A DNA stretch of 18,376 nt from Bacillus salipaludis (GCF_004358205.1 NZ_SMYO01000032.1:1-18376); one strand, 5' to 3'. Shown: positions 1-6,808, counted from the first letter of the stretch. The notes: generated by a model from the sequence alone, not told the origin. A program made the numbers and translations.

Positions 1-134
1 GCCCGCCACCTAACTGTCTACGCTTAAAGACTAAAGTTACCTTTAGCCCTCCAAGACTCGCTACGAGCGAATGGCTAGTTCTTACTCGACGGGAATCCCA
101 CCCGTTATATGATACGACCTAGGCTCGGCCGCAC
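1..134 (-). mobile_element. 5' end of a probable group II intron (continues off the left edge)
   Basis: Read on the minus strand, this stretch starts with GTGCGGCC, which fits the GTGYG 5' consensus of bacterial group II introns. It continues with GC-rich paired segments, such as ACGGG-TGGGATT-CCCGT and CGCTCGTAGCG, that resemble the start of domain I of Bacillus introns as I remember them. Composition is much more GC-rich than the DNA that follows. The splice boundary at 134/135 falls inside the left box of a dispersed repeat and removes its left arm. The reverse transcriptase/maturase gene and the 3' domains would lie outside the window. Intron class is not determined. The call rests on the 5' consensus and general resemblance only. 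Confidence 0.65.
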
Positions 135-230
135 ACCTGCCACGTTAGTGGAAGAAGCAAAAAAAGCCCACCGAAAGCAGGCAATCTTAAACTATTGCAC
201 CCGTTACTTTAAGTGAAATCATTCACAAAC
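135..230 (+). repeat. Two-box hairpin repeat, copy 1 (left arm lost to the intron)
   Basis: ACCTGCCACGTTAGTGG is the surviving part of the left box; its expected left arm (CCACTAA) is replaced by the intron end. A weak central GCC/GGC hairpin follows at about 166-182, then the right box TTGCACCCGTTA (195-206) and the tail TTTAAGTGAAATCATTCACA, which holds a GTGAA/TTCAC inverted pair. The right end is 26 bases from the stop codon of the minus-strand membrane-protein gene. Confidence 0.85.
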
Positions 231-256
231 TAAGTTATTGAAATATTGCTTAGTTG

Positions 257-817
257 TTACAAAGGTTCAAATGATTTTGCCTTACTAATTCGATAAGCTA
301 TTAAATAGATAATAATGTAAATTGGAAAGGAATAAAAAACATTCCATTTTACAGTTGTATAAAATCCAATCCATTCAAATAATGGTTCACCTATAAAAGA
401 AGTCAATGCGGAATAAATAACAGCTTTTAAAAAAGGATTTAGAGCTGGTTTAAATTGTAGCCAAAGCATCAGAGTAACAGGAATTAAAGTAAAATCCCAA
501 GGTAAAAACGTTGGAATGGTAGGCAATACTCTCCCAGAATAATGCCAAAGCCCAAAAACAAGGCCTAAAAAATCTAGCCAAGAAGCTACACTTAACCCAA
601 AAATTCCAGCTAAAAGCAATCTTGCCTCACTTCCACGCTTTCGCAGTATTATCCATACAAGCCAAGGAATTATTGATAATGCTACTGAAACCCAAAATTC
701 CCAGTGCCATAACGTATGTTCTTTCCAATAGTTTACATATTCCACTTCTACTTGATGTATTCTTTGAAAAAACTTATCGGAACTTATAATTTTTTCTTTT
801 CTAATCAATGGAGTCAT
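257..817 (-). CDS. CBO0543-family multi-pass membrane protein
   Basis: This 186-residue protein has a polar N-terminus of about 35 residues and then about five hydrophobic segments (roughly 40-60, 67-92, 104-122, 128-148 and 157-176). The pattern of Trp/Pro-rich helices (LPWDFTLIPVTL, GEPLFEWIGFY) matches the CBO0543 family, an uncharacterised integral membrane family common in Bacillaceae. The ATG start is preceded by AAGGTGA with 8 bases of spacing, so it is a credible gene. It is flanked on both sides by two-box repeats: copy 2 lies 46 bases before its start and copy 1 ends 26 bases after its stop. This gives a cassette-like unit on the minus strand. The biochemical function is unknown. 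It is one of three or four small membrane proteins of this general type here. Confidence 0.8.
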   Translation of the reverse strand: MTPLIRKEKIISSDKFFQRIHQVEVEYVNYWKEHTLWHWEFWVSVALSIIPWLVWIILRKRGSEARLLLAGIFGLSVASWLDFLGLVFGLWHYSGRVLPTIPTFLPWDFTLIPVTLMLWLQFKPALNPFLKAVIYSALTSFIGEPLFEWIGFYTTVKWNVFYSFPIYIIIYLIAYRISKAKSFEPL

Positions 818-862
818 CTTTTAATTCACCTTAGAAAAATATATAACTCCAGTATTCCCTAT

Positions 863-968
863 CCTTGTTCAACTATCCTGCACCTTTAGTTCAGTAATAA
901 AGAAGGCTGCCGCAGCAACCCTTTGTTTAACTAAAGCGCCCGTTAGTTTAAGTGAAACACTTCACAAA
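863..968 (+). repeat. Two-box hairpin repeat, copy 2
   Basis: Left box: AACTA (871-875) pairs with TAGTT (887-891) around TCCTGCACCTT. The central hairpin GGCTGCCGCAGC-AACC lies at 904-920. The right box GCGCCCGTTAGTT (936-948) is followed by the long tail AAGTGAAACACTTCACAAAA, whose GTGAA/TTCAC arms are at 952-956 and 961-965. It stands upstream of the minus-strand gene 257-817. Confidence 0.88.
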
Positions 969-1089
969 ATGTCAAGAGGGAAGATACAATAGTCATATGA
1001 TAGAATACCAGCACCCTGGTAGTAGCAAAGGGTCAACAGTTATCATTAGTCACTGTCATATATGTATATTAGTCTATATCTATAGTTAT

Positions 1090-1258
1090 ATTCATTGTCC
1101 CTAGGGGTAAGCCTACCTAAGGTAGGTGTATTCAGGTACCCCCATAAGCCTGGCATGGGTGAGGCACCCGTCTGAGCCGTGCTATTTATACGGTACGGAT
1201 TTTAGAACCATCATGGTAAAAAGTAGTTAAAAAATACGTCCTAATAAAGGACGAATTC
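1090..1258. other. GC-rich, multi-hairpin stretch of unknown nature
   Basis: In very AT-rich surroundings this stretch holds several short helices in a row: CCTACC/GGTAGG (1112-1126), CCCAT/ATGGG (1141-1159) or the competing GGGTG/CACCC (1157-1169), CCGT/ACGG (1177-1198), ACCA/TGGT (about 1207-1216) and CGTCCT/AGGACG (about 1242-1258). No reading frame of note crosses it. The GAGCCGT...GTACGG pair recalls the stem of group II intron domain V, but the 3' strand does not pair fully. A structured RNA, a TnpB-type guide RNA relic or an intron remnant are all possible; none is established. Confidence 0.4.
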
Positions 1259-1272
1259 TAACCTCATAAACC

Positions 1273-1359
1273 CTACCAGAAAAAATGGGCACTGATTAGA
1301 ATTATTACTAAGATAAAAAATACAACATTTAAAATAAGGCCATTTGGTTTTTTACCCAT
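1273..1359 (-). CDS. 28-residue single-pass membrane peptide
   Basis: A very short frame encodes MGKKPNGLILNVVFFILVII followed by LISAHFFW: a basic, polar N-terminus and one hydrophobic helix. It was picked because a near-perfect ribosome binding site, GGAGGTGA (1371-1378), stands 11 bases before the ATG. Small one-helix proteins of this design are common among Bacillus sporulation genes such as the YjcZ-like group, but the sequence is not a clear member. Upstream, CATATATTA resembles a mother-cell sigma-E/K -10 element; this is only a suggestion. It lies between repeat copies 2 and 3, in the same orientation as the other small minus-strand genes. Confidence 0.5.
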   Translation of the reverse strand: MGKKPNGLILNVVFFILVIILISAHFFW

Positions 1360-1445
1360 TTTTATATTTATCACCTCCATTTATAGGTTGATATAATATA
1401 TGTAAAAAAGTTATATCTGTATGGACAAGTATATAGTCAAATAAA

Positions 1446-1470
1446 AAAAGCGTCATTAGGCGCTTAAAAG
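1446..1470 (-). terminator. Terminator-like hairpin, minus strand
   Basis: On the minus strand AAGCG and CGCTT enclose a nine-base loop and are followed by seven T residues. No gene is seen directly upstream on that strand, so its original gene may have been lost. Confidence 0.5.
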
Positions 1471-1856
1471 TGGTGTCAATGGTGGTAAAACTAGGACTAC
1501 ATTATTTTATGAAAATAATTTTGATAAATAAATAGGACAAATGTGGAGTTTAAGGGGAAATAGTCCTCTTATAAATATCGTGGAAGTAAAATTATATGTA
1601 TAGGTAACGCTTCCCAATTTACACCTTTAAAAAATACCAGTAACCGTGATATTTCATATCAATAAACAAATCAAAGATATTTTGGAAAGCAATAGTAAAT
1701 GTCCAAATGCAAACTATTTGGATAGAAGTTAGTCGTTTATTTGTCTTACATATGAGGTATTTTTCCAATAAAAATAAAATAAGCGATGCTTCTTGAAGTA
1801 TCAGGATTTAGTCAGGAGTTTTCTGGTTTTTTTATTTCTTAAAAAATTTTATTGTA

Positions 1857-1967
1857 CGTACTTGTCCCTTTCATTATTTTCTTATTTACATAAAATAAAT
1901 TATTAGTTCATACCACAACCTTATATCTTCACTTTCCTTGAAAGCGTCAAATTGACGCTTTTTTATT
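1857..1967 (+). repeat. Second repeat family (TTGTCC...GCGTCA terminator), copy 1
   Basis: It starts with ACTTGTCCCTTTCATT, continues through TTACATAAAATA, and ends with TTCACTTTCCTTGAAAGCG and a hairpin AAGCGTCA-aat-TGACGCTT (1942-1960) followed by TTTT. The same order of motifs recurs at 1975-2079 and 4413-4504. The hairpin plus T run is a typical intrinsic terminator. Confidence 0.65.
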
Positions 1968-1974
1968 ATTTGTT

Positions 1975-2079
1975 TCACACTTGTCCATTTCATTTTTGAA
2001 GACCATTACATAAACTACTGTAAGCAAGCATATTTTTTCACTCTCTTGTAAAGCTTCATTATTGACGCTTTTTTTATTT
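1975..2079 (+). repeat. Second repeat family, copy 2 (tandem with copy 1)
   Basis: CACACTTGTCCATTTCATTT is followed by GAAGACCATTACATAAA, then TTCACTCTCTTG and a hairpin AAGCTTCA...TGACGCTT with one mismatched position before a T run. Alignment by eye with 4413-4504 is close over the whole length (for example GAAGACCATTACATAAA against TAAGACCACTACATAAA). Confidence 0.7.
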
Positions 2080-2131
2080 ACTTCACACTATTTATCAAAG
2101 CAACATAAATAAGATATAGATTTTCCTCTTT

Positions 2132-2220
2132 CTTGTTGCACTAACCTGCCAATTTAGCTCAATAAGAAAAAACGCTGTCGAAACAACGTTTTGTTTAACT
2201 CTTGCATCCATTAGTTGAAC
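2132..2220 (+). repeat. Two-box hairpin repeat, copy 3
   Basis: The left box CACTAACCTGCCAATTTAG (2139-2157) has weakened arms. The central hairpin AACG-c-TGT/ACA-a-CGTT is at 2171-2190. The right box is TTAACTCTTGCATCCATTAG followed by TTGAAC (2195-2220). It ends 35 bases from the stop codon of the minus-strand gene 2256-2723. Confidence 0.85.
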
Positions 2221-2255
2221 AAAAATTCTTCTTTATATAAGGTTTCAAATGAATG

Positions 2256-2723
2256 TTACTTAACATATTCCTTTTCAAAGATTCTTTCCTGCCATATCTG
2301 ATAAAGATAAAGAATTAATGCTAATATTGTCATTGCTAAAAGATTTTGTAGAGGAGAGAAACTACCGTTTTCTCTTATCTCAAGCTTGTTTAACATTTTA
2401 GTAAGACCCATCCCGTAGAAGAGGTCGATAATTAAATTAACAATTATATATATCCAAAATCTACGAAATGTAAAATAAAATATCCATATAGTACCCACCA
2501 AGAAAACGCCATAAACTGTAAATAATGGCGCTAATTTATCCCATGTAAAAAGAGTCTCTTTAAATTTCCACCAGTTATATGACCAAGCCATTTGAGCTAA
2601 TATAGTGTTCAACACGGTGGCAAATAGAGCAACAGGCATATATCTTCGAATCGCTTTACCGTTTAAAAAGAACAAAGAAATCCACGGAATAATAAATAAA
2701 GACCAAATAACTACCTTAACCAT
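2256..2723 (-). CDS. Multi-pass membrane protein of unknown function
   Basis: This 155-residue, strongly hydrophobic protein has about four or five predicted helices (roughly 3-20, 28-48, 66-84, 87-106 and 125-142), many aromatic residues and a short charged C-terminus. The ATG is preceded by AGAAGGGA with about 7 bases of spacing. In size and style it resembles the CBO0543-type proteins at 257-817 and 17604-18074, but the typical CBO0543 motifs are less clear, so I leave it as unassigned. On the minus strand the gene begins just beyond a lone left box next to the integrase (2791-2820), and its end is followed within 35 bases by repeat copy 3. That is where the first cassette would stand in an integron. 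It is divergent from the integrase gene. Confidence 0.75.
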   Translation of the reverse strand: MVKVVIWSLFIIPWISLFFLNGKAIRRYMPVALFATVLNTILAQMAWSYNWWKFKETLFTWDKLAPLFTVYGVFLVGTIWIFYFTFRRFWIYIIVNLIIDLFYGMGLTKMLNKLEIRENGSFSPLQNLLAMTILALILYLYQIWQERIFEKEYVK

Positions 2724-2790
2724 ATTTTTGTCCCTTCTAATTGAACTTTTATATATTATGCCATTTTTGGTTAAGTAATATTATTTTCTA

Positions 2791-2820
2791 TTCAATTAAC
2801 CTACCCCAGTAGTTGAATAG
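2791..2820 (+). repeat. Lone left box upstream of the integrase
   Basis: TTCAATTA (2791-2798) pairs with TAGTTGAA (2810-2817), allowing one G-T pair, around ACCTACCCCAG. This is the left-box pattern seen in the complete repeats, but no hairpin or right box follows here; those parts appear only after the integrase gene at 3744-3805. It may act as a recombination site (attI- or attL-like). It also lies in the integrase promoter region, so bound recombinase might repress the gene; that is inference. Confidence 0.75.
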
Positions 2821-2893
2821 TTTCTTCCGTTTCAATTTCTAGAATAAGGTCAATAATTCCTCTAAAAAATACATTTTTAGGGAGAGATGTACT

Positions 2894-3732
2894 TTGTTAT
2901 TGTCAAAGGCATGGGAAACGTATGAATCAGATAAACGAATTGAAGGGTTCTCACCACAAACATTAAAAGCATACAAACTTCAAGCCACATTACTTATTCG
3001 ATATTTCAAAGACGTTAAACTTGATACAATATCGACAGGTCAACTAAAAGAATATCTAGCAAAGTCAAGCGAAAAGTTAAAACCTTCGAGTTTAGCTCAT
3101 CGTATACGGTTCATGAAGTCATTGTTTCGGTGGTCTCATGAAGAAGGGCATATAGCCAAAAATCCTGCCTTCAAAATAAAAGAACCTAAAGCAGGGAAAC
3201 GTATTCCTAAGTTTTTAACAGAATTTGAAATTGAACATTTACGGGAAGCGTGCACCACTTCAATGGAAAAGGCTTTGTTTGAATTTATGTTTTCAACTGG
3301 CTGCCGTATTGGAGAAATTGTTTCATTAGAAAAAATAGAATTAATTGGTCAAACTGTTCCGCTGTCGTAAGAGGAAAAGGAGATAAAGAAAGAGAAGTTT
3401 ATTTTAATATCCGCTGTGAAATTTGGCTTAAAAGATACTTTGAACAACGCCAAGATGACGATGCCGCCATTTTTGTTACCGAACGGTATCCACACCGAAT
3501 GAGTATTGCCCAAATGAGATATATCATCAAGCGAATTTCAAAAAGGGCAGGCATAAATAAAACGATCCATCCACACCAACTGAGGCACAGCTATGCTACT
3601 CACATGTTAAATAATGGTGCCCCTCTTGAAGTCATTCAGAGTTTATTAGGTCATGAGAAAAGTGAGACTACGAGGATATATGCACAGTTAAGTGGGAGTT
3701 TAAGACAAGAGCTTTATAGGAAGTATTTTTAA
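2894..3732 (+). pseudogene. XerC/D-type tyrosine recombinase, one-base frameshift
   Basis: Joined across the shift, the protein would be about 279 residues: an N-terminal SAM-like core-binding domain (about 1-90) and a catalytic domain. The catalytic set is complete: Arg in TGCRIGE (near 3305), Lys in VRGKGDKER, HQLR (3574-3585), His in LLGHEKS (3652) and the nucleophile Tyr in TRIYAQLS (3679). The TTG start has AGGGAG nine bases upstream (2879-2884). An A6 run at 3330-3335 breaks the frame: after SLEK the first frame reads IELIG and stops at 3370, while the -1 frame continues NRINWSN... to the end. One more A would restore it. This could be mutation, sequencing error, or slippage on the A run. 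The gene lies between a lone left box and a lone hairpin plus right box of the dispersed repeat, which suggests it is the recombinase of that family. Confidence 0.88.
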
Positions 3733-3743
3733 AAGGGACACAA

Positions 3744-3805
3744 AAAAGCAATGCTGAAAAAATGCATTGCTTTTCTTCAATTCTTGCACCCGTTAGTGGA
3801 ATAAG
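3744..3805 (+). repeat. Two-box repeat, copy 4: hairpin and right box after the integrase
   Basis: A perfect 11-bp stem, AAAAGCAATGC (3744-3754) with GCATTGCTTTT (3764-3774), starts 11 bases after the integrase stop. It would also end transcription of that gene. The right box TTCTTGCACCCGTTAGTGGA (3781-3800) and ATAAGG follow. There is no left box in front; the matching left box is at 2791-2820, on the other side of the integrase. Confidence 0.85.
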
Positions 3806-3957
3806 GACCAATCCAAATAAAAATTAAGAAAACGCTCTAACCTAATTCGTGATTGGAGTTATTAATAGATTATTACTTAAAATACATGTAAAGATTTAAT
3901 CCTTAGATAGTTTAAAACCGATAAGACATCGCTCCAGGGTAATATACTTTTTGTAGG

Positions 3958-4167
3958 TTAACAACAGCCGTGATGGAATCCATGGTGGTGGTGGAAAGGA
4001 TAGCCTCCATACCCATAATGATGGAAAGGATAACCTCCATATCCTATACCATAGCCAGGATAGCCTCCATAACCCATGCCCATGCCATAACCAGGATAAC
4101 CTCCGTATCCCATACCGTAACCAGGATAGCCTCCATAACCCATACTGCCAAAGAATTGTCTTTCCAT
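3958..4167 (-). CDS. Gly-Tyr-rich repeat protein with His/Cys tail, probably spore-associated
   Basis: The 69-residue protein consists of a short N-terminus (MERQFFGSM), five GYGGYP units spread over about residues 10-57, and a C-terminus rich in histidine ending in GFHHGCC. The strong ribosome site GAGGAGGAA before the ATG supports this frame over the overlapping open frames on both strands. Low-complexity Gly/Tyr proteins of this kind are typical of Bacillus spore coat and inter-coat material, and the His/Cys tail could bind metal; both are inference. The DNA repeats reflect the peptide repeats and probably vary in number between strains. It stands alone, without an operon partner. Confidence 0.75.
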   Translation of the reverse strand: MERQFFGSMGYGGYPGYGMGYGGYPGYGMGMGYGGYPGYGIGYGGYPFHHYGYGGYPFHHHHGFHHGCC

Positions 4168-4375
4168 TTTTTATTTCCTCCTCAAATTGTTTCAAAAATA
4201 GTGTATGTGTCCATGTTTAAAGAGGAATAGACGTTTACCTATTATACGTGCTTTCTTGGCTGTCATTAAAAGCTCTAATAAAAGCTCTTCTACCTAAAAA
4301 TGTTCAATTGCCTAAATACATTTACACGAAATTTGAATAAAATATCCTGTAATAAAAATCTCTTCCATTTTCCTT

Positions 4376-4404
4376 AACCATCCTAAAAAGGATGGTTTTG
4401 TATT
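4376..4404 (+). terminator. Intrinsic terminator-like hairpin
   Basis: AACCATCCT pairs with AGGATGGTT around an AAA loop (4376-4396) and is followed by a T-rich run. No plus-strand gene lies close upstream, so the gene it served is not clear. Confidence 0.5.
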
Positions 4405-4412
4405 TTTTTCTA

Positions 4413-4504
4413 TGTTCCACACTTGTCCAATTCAATTTTTAAGACCACTACATAAAATGGATTAATTTCACTCTATTTGAAGCGTCATTTTTGACGCTTT
4501 TTTG
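4413..4504 (+). repeat. Second repeat family, copy 3
   Basis: CACACTTGTCCAATTCAATT then TAAGACCACTACATAAA, TTTCACTCTATTTG and the hairpin AAGCGTCA-tttt-TGACGCTT (4480-4499) with a T run. It has the same layout as the copies at 1857-1967 and 1975-2079. Confidence 0.7.
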
Positions 4505-4589
4505 TCTACTCCAAATTTGTCCCGTTATATCTTTGTCCGAATAAATACATAATAGGCGTTAAATCCAACATTAGTGAATTATTTACTAC

Positions 4590-4687
4590 TTCAACTATCA
4601 TATGGTTAGTAGAACAAGAAAAAGATCCGCAGCAGCAACTGTTTTGTTAAACTCAAGCACCCTAAAATTTAAGTTTGCTTCACAATC
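4590..4687 (+). repeat. Two-box hairpin repeat, copy 5 (degenerate)
   Basis: TTCAACTATCATATGGTTAG keeps the outline of the left box without the CTGCCCC spacer. GATCCGCAGCAGCAACTGTT occupies the hairpin position. AACTCAAGCACCCTAAAATT, with TTAAG and TTCACAA downstream, matches a decayed right box and long tail. Confidence 0.6.
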
Positions 4688-4878
4688 TTTTACTTATAAG
4701 AAAAAATGTGTTGGGTCACCTTGTTCAAAAAATGTTTTAGCCTATGATATTCGCATTTTTTGTCGGCGACCCCCAATATGCTGGAAGAATAATCGTCAAT
4801 GACAGTATTGATAATTACTTAGGCAATATAAAATTGGATTAGTAGAAATATACTGTTTTTTAATTAACGTATCTGATT

Positions 4879-5046
4879 CTAAACTCTGTCCAAGTTTAAC
4901 GGGACGTATATTTTATCCCCATGAATTTGCCTATGTATGATGGGGGTTTCAAAGTATTGATCCAAACGATCTACTTCATTTTTATGCCGTGCTCTAGGTT
5001 TTTTTACTCCTAACAAATTTTCGAAGCTTTCTCCAAATAATCTCAT
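4879..5046 (-). CDS. Small hypothetical protein (55 residues)
   Basis: The frame begins MRLFGESFENLLGVKKPRAR and ends HGDKIYVPLNLDRV. An AGGAG site lies 7 bases before the ATG, which is strong support for such a short gene. The protein is soluble-looking and charged, with many basic residues in the middle, and has no motif I recognise. It stands alone between the degenerate repeat copy 5 and the region upstream of the DUF3189 gene. No function is proposed. Confidence 0.6.
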   Translation of the reverse strand: MRLFGESFENLLGVKKPRARHKNEVDRLDQYFETPIIHRQIHGDKIYVPLNLDRV

Positions 5047-5466
5047 TCCCTTTCTCCTTTTTTATTTTAATTGAAATACTATTTTTAACATATCCATATT
5101 ACGGATTTTAATGAGATTGTTACTAATAAAATTGTTATTAACAAGGTTATTTAGAGTTGTACAAACGAATCGTATATTTTAGTCATTTTAGGGATTTGGT
5201 TGAAAATCAATTATTATCTTGTCCAAATTTATTTTAAAAATTTTAAAAGAGGGTTAATAAAACTTTTATGTTCATTTCATTCTTAAATGTGCAACTTTTT
5301 TAGGGGACCTATAAGTCTTATTAAAATTTTGGAGGCAAGATTATGGATAATAACACTAAAAAGAAAATTGAAGAGGAAGTATTATGCTTATAGTGGAAGA
5401 GTTTCCAAAGGAATAACTAAGACTAAAGATATTTTCGGCTTTTTTTATTCAGCTAACAGAAATTTT
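5047..5466. other. AT-rich non-coding stretch
   Basis: About 420 bases with no convincing gene. A good ribosome site (GGAGG, 5331-5335) precedes an ATG at 5343 that encodes only 16 residues (MDNNTKKKIEEEVLCL). Open reading continues in another frame afterwards, so this may be the decayed start of a small gene. Confidence 0.4.
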
Positions 5467-5979
5467 TTACTTATACATTTCATTTTCTAAAGTAATCACG
5501 TTTTCATTGAAAGAAGTTTTACCAACTTGTTTCGTATTTTCAACTAACCGATAAACATTATCACGGCATTGTTTTGCACCTTTTACTAATAATGGTACCC
5601 CTATAAAGTCAATTTTCAATCCTCTCGAGAAAAATCCCCCGAATGACATAACAATTGGAACAGTTGGTGATGTATTGGAGAAAACTATTTTTTCATTAAA
5701 ATGAAATTTATTTTGTAGTAGTAAAGTCAATTCTTTTAATCCTGGAACAACAAGCTTGTTCCTTTTCCGTCCAATTGTATACACTGAGTTGCCATCTTCA
5801 TCGTTCCCGTGAAAAATGAGTTTTCCAAAATCCTCTTTTGTTAGTCGATTAAAATATTTTACATTTAATATCTCTTCCGAAGTTAGTGTTCTTTCTGATT
5901 GAGGTAATTGTTTTAAATGATATGCGGCAGCCAAAGCCGTGGTATGTGTCCCACCATAATCATGGTAAATATAAATCAT
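5467..5979 (-). CDS. DUF3189 family protein
   Basis: The 170-residue protein starts MIYIYHDYGGTHTTALAAAY, the characteristic N-terminus of the DUF3189 family: a beta strand followed by a Gly-rich turn and helix, reminiscent of a nucleotide-binding loop. Further conserved pieces are the EILNVKYFNRLTKEDFGKL region and HGNDEDGNSVYTIGRKR (about 78-95). Length agrees with the family, which occurs in spore-forming Firmicutes and has no established function. AAAGGATGAT precedes the ATG. The gene is monocistronic and opposite to the lipoprotein gene at 6224-6808, with about 240 bases of AT-rich DNA between the two starts. Confidence 0.8.
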   Translation of the reverse strand: MIYIYHDYGGTHTTALAAAYHLKQLPQSERTLTSEEILNVKYFNRLTKEDFGKLIFHGNDEDGNSVYTIGRKRNKLVVPGLKELTLLLQNKFHFNEKIVFSNTSPTVPIVMSFGGFFSRGLKIDFIGVPLLVKGAKQCRDNVYRLVENTKQVGKTSFNENVITLENEMYK

Positions 5980-6223
5980 AGGAGATCATCCTTTATCATT
6001 TTATTTGTTTTTATTATTGGCATTTATTCTAAATCCAATTCGGTTGACTATGTTTACTTCACTTTTGTACTTTTTCTATACTTTTGCTTGTTGAAAATTT
6101 GGAAGGTGAATTTTTGGAAAAAAACTTCCAACTTAAGATTTGTAAAAAAGTACTAGCAATTTTTTTCTAAAATTTTAAAAAACAATTTAAGAAATTTAAT
6201 TTTCCTTAAAGGAGGATTTTACC

Positions 6224-6808
6224 TTGAAGAAAAACCTTTTTTTATTGCTTGCTGGAACTGTCCTCTCTGCAATGGTTTTAGGTGCCTGTAATGCCAACAC
6301 TGATAACCGAATAACTCCACAGAGAATCAATAACCCTGACAGGAATGATCGTAACTTAGACAACGACTTGGATCGAAATAATATTAATAATGACCTAAAT
6401 GAACATGATAACGATTTGAATAACAATTATTATGACCCTTCTGAAGACAAAAACACAGATACTGACAAGGATTTTATTAAGGACAGAAACACCAAGCAAG
6501 AAGATATTATCGAAGACGATATTGATAGGAATGACCGAGATAATAAAGACGTAATAAGAAAAAAACAAGCATTCGATAAAATCCCTCTCTATGGAAAAAG
6601 TCTATCTATACAGGAGGGATTAATTTTGGTAAAAGTGACAAAAACAATAAGAAAAAATATGGTTCCCAAAGTTCCTAAAATAATACAGAAAAGAAAATAT
6701 CAAAACATTCAACCGAATTTGAATAAATTAGTGGATATAACTCCAGCCTATATATCCCCTTTTTATAAGTTTCTTTCTAATGATTTTAAGTATAAATCCA
6801 CCTCATAA
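6224..6808 (+). CDS. Asn/Asp-rich lipoprotein, possibly fused to a second short frame
   Basis: A TTG start with AAAGGAGG eight bases upstream opens a classical lipoprotein signal peptide: KK, a hydrophobic stretch, and the lipobox LGAC with Cys22. The mature part to about residue 110 is dominated by Asn, Asp and Arg (such as NDRNLDNDLDRNN) and is likely disordered. After about residue 118 the character changes to a Lys/Pro-rich basic segment. In frame at about 6611-6626 stands CAGGAGGGA followed by TTG, a good internal translation start that would give a separate basic protein of about 60 residues. The current frame may therefore be a fusion of two neighbouring genes, or a lipoprotein whose C-terminal domain has changed. 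The N-terminus recalls YhcN/YlaJ-type spore lipoproteins, but the family is not certain. Confidence 0.65.
   Translation: MKKNLFLLLAGTVLSAMVLGACNANTDNRITPQRINNPDRNDRNLDNDLDRNNINNDLNEHDNDLNNNYYDPSEDKNTDTDKDFIKDRNTKQEDIIEDDIDRNDRDNKDVIRKKQAFDKIPLYGKSLSIQEGLILVKVTKTIRKNMVPKVPKIIQKRKYQNIQPNLNKLVDITPAYISPFYKFLSNDFKYKSTS

Larger units (their letters stand above)
1360..2131. other. Long non-coding stretch with terminator-like hairpins
   Basis: No credible gene is visible over about 770 bases. The stretch holds a minus-strand terminator-like hairpin (AAGCG/CGCTT at 1448-1466; on that strand it is followed by a T run), two copies of the second repeat family (1857-1967 and 1975-2079), and otherwise AT-rich DNA. 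TTGTCC or its complement recurs at about 1423, 1537, 1862 and 1981. A decayed cassette or a small RNA cannot be excluded. Confidence 0.5.
4168..4878. other. Non-coding stretch with terminator and repeats
   Basis: About 700 bases without a credible gene. It contains a hairpin terminator (4376-4404), the third copy of the second repeat family (4413-4504) and a degenerate copy of the two-box repeat (4590-4687). The open frame at 4602-4802 runs through repeat sequence, has no ribosome site, and is not taken as a gene. Confidence 0.6.

Noticed and set aside
2791..3732. Calling the recombinase a true integron integrase (IntI)
   Set aside because: No IntI-specific insertion is evident between the catalytic motifs, and repeats occur on both sides of the gene. 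The analogy is kept as a hypothesis only.
3896..4230. Overlapping open frames on both strands around the Gly-Tyr-rich gene
   Set aside because: They are mirror frames of the repeat-rich gene at 3958-4167, which alone has a strong ribosome site.
4602..4802. Plus-strand open frame of 66 residues
   Set aside because: It runs through the degenerate two-box repeat copy 5, has no ribosome site, and its composition is not protein-like.
5917..6156. Plus-strand open frame between the DUF3189 and lipoprotein genes
   Set aside because: It overlaps the start of the DUF3189 gene on the other strand, is extremely AT-rich and has no ribosome site.
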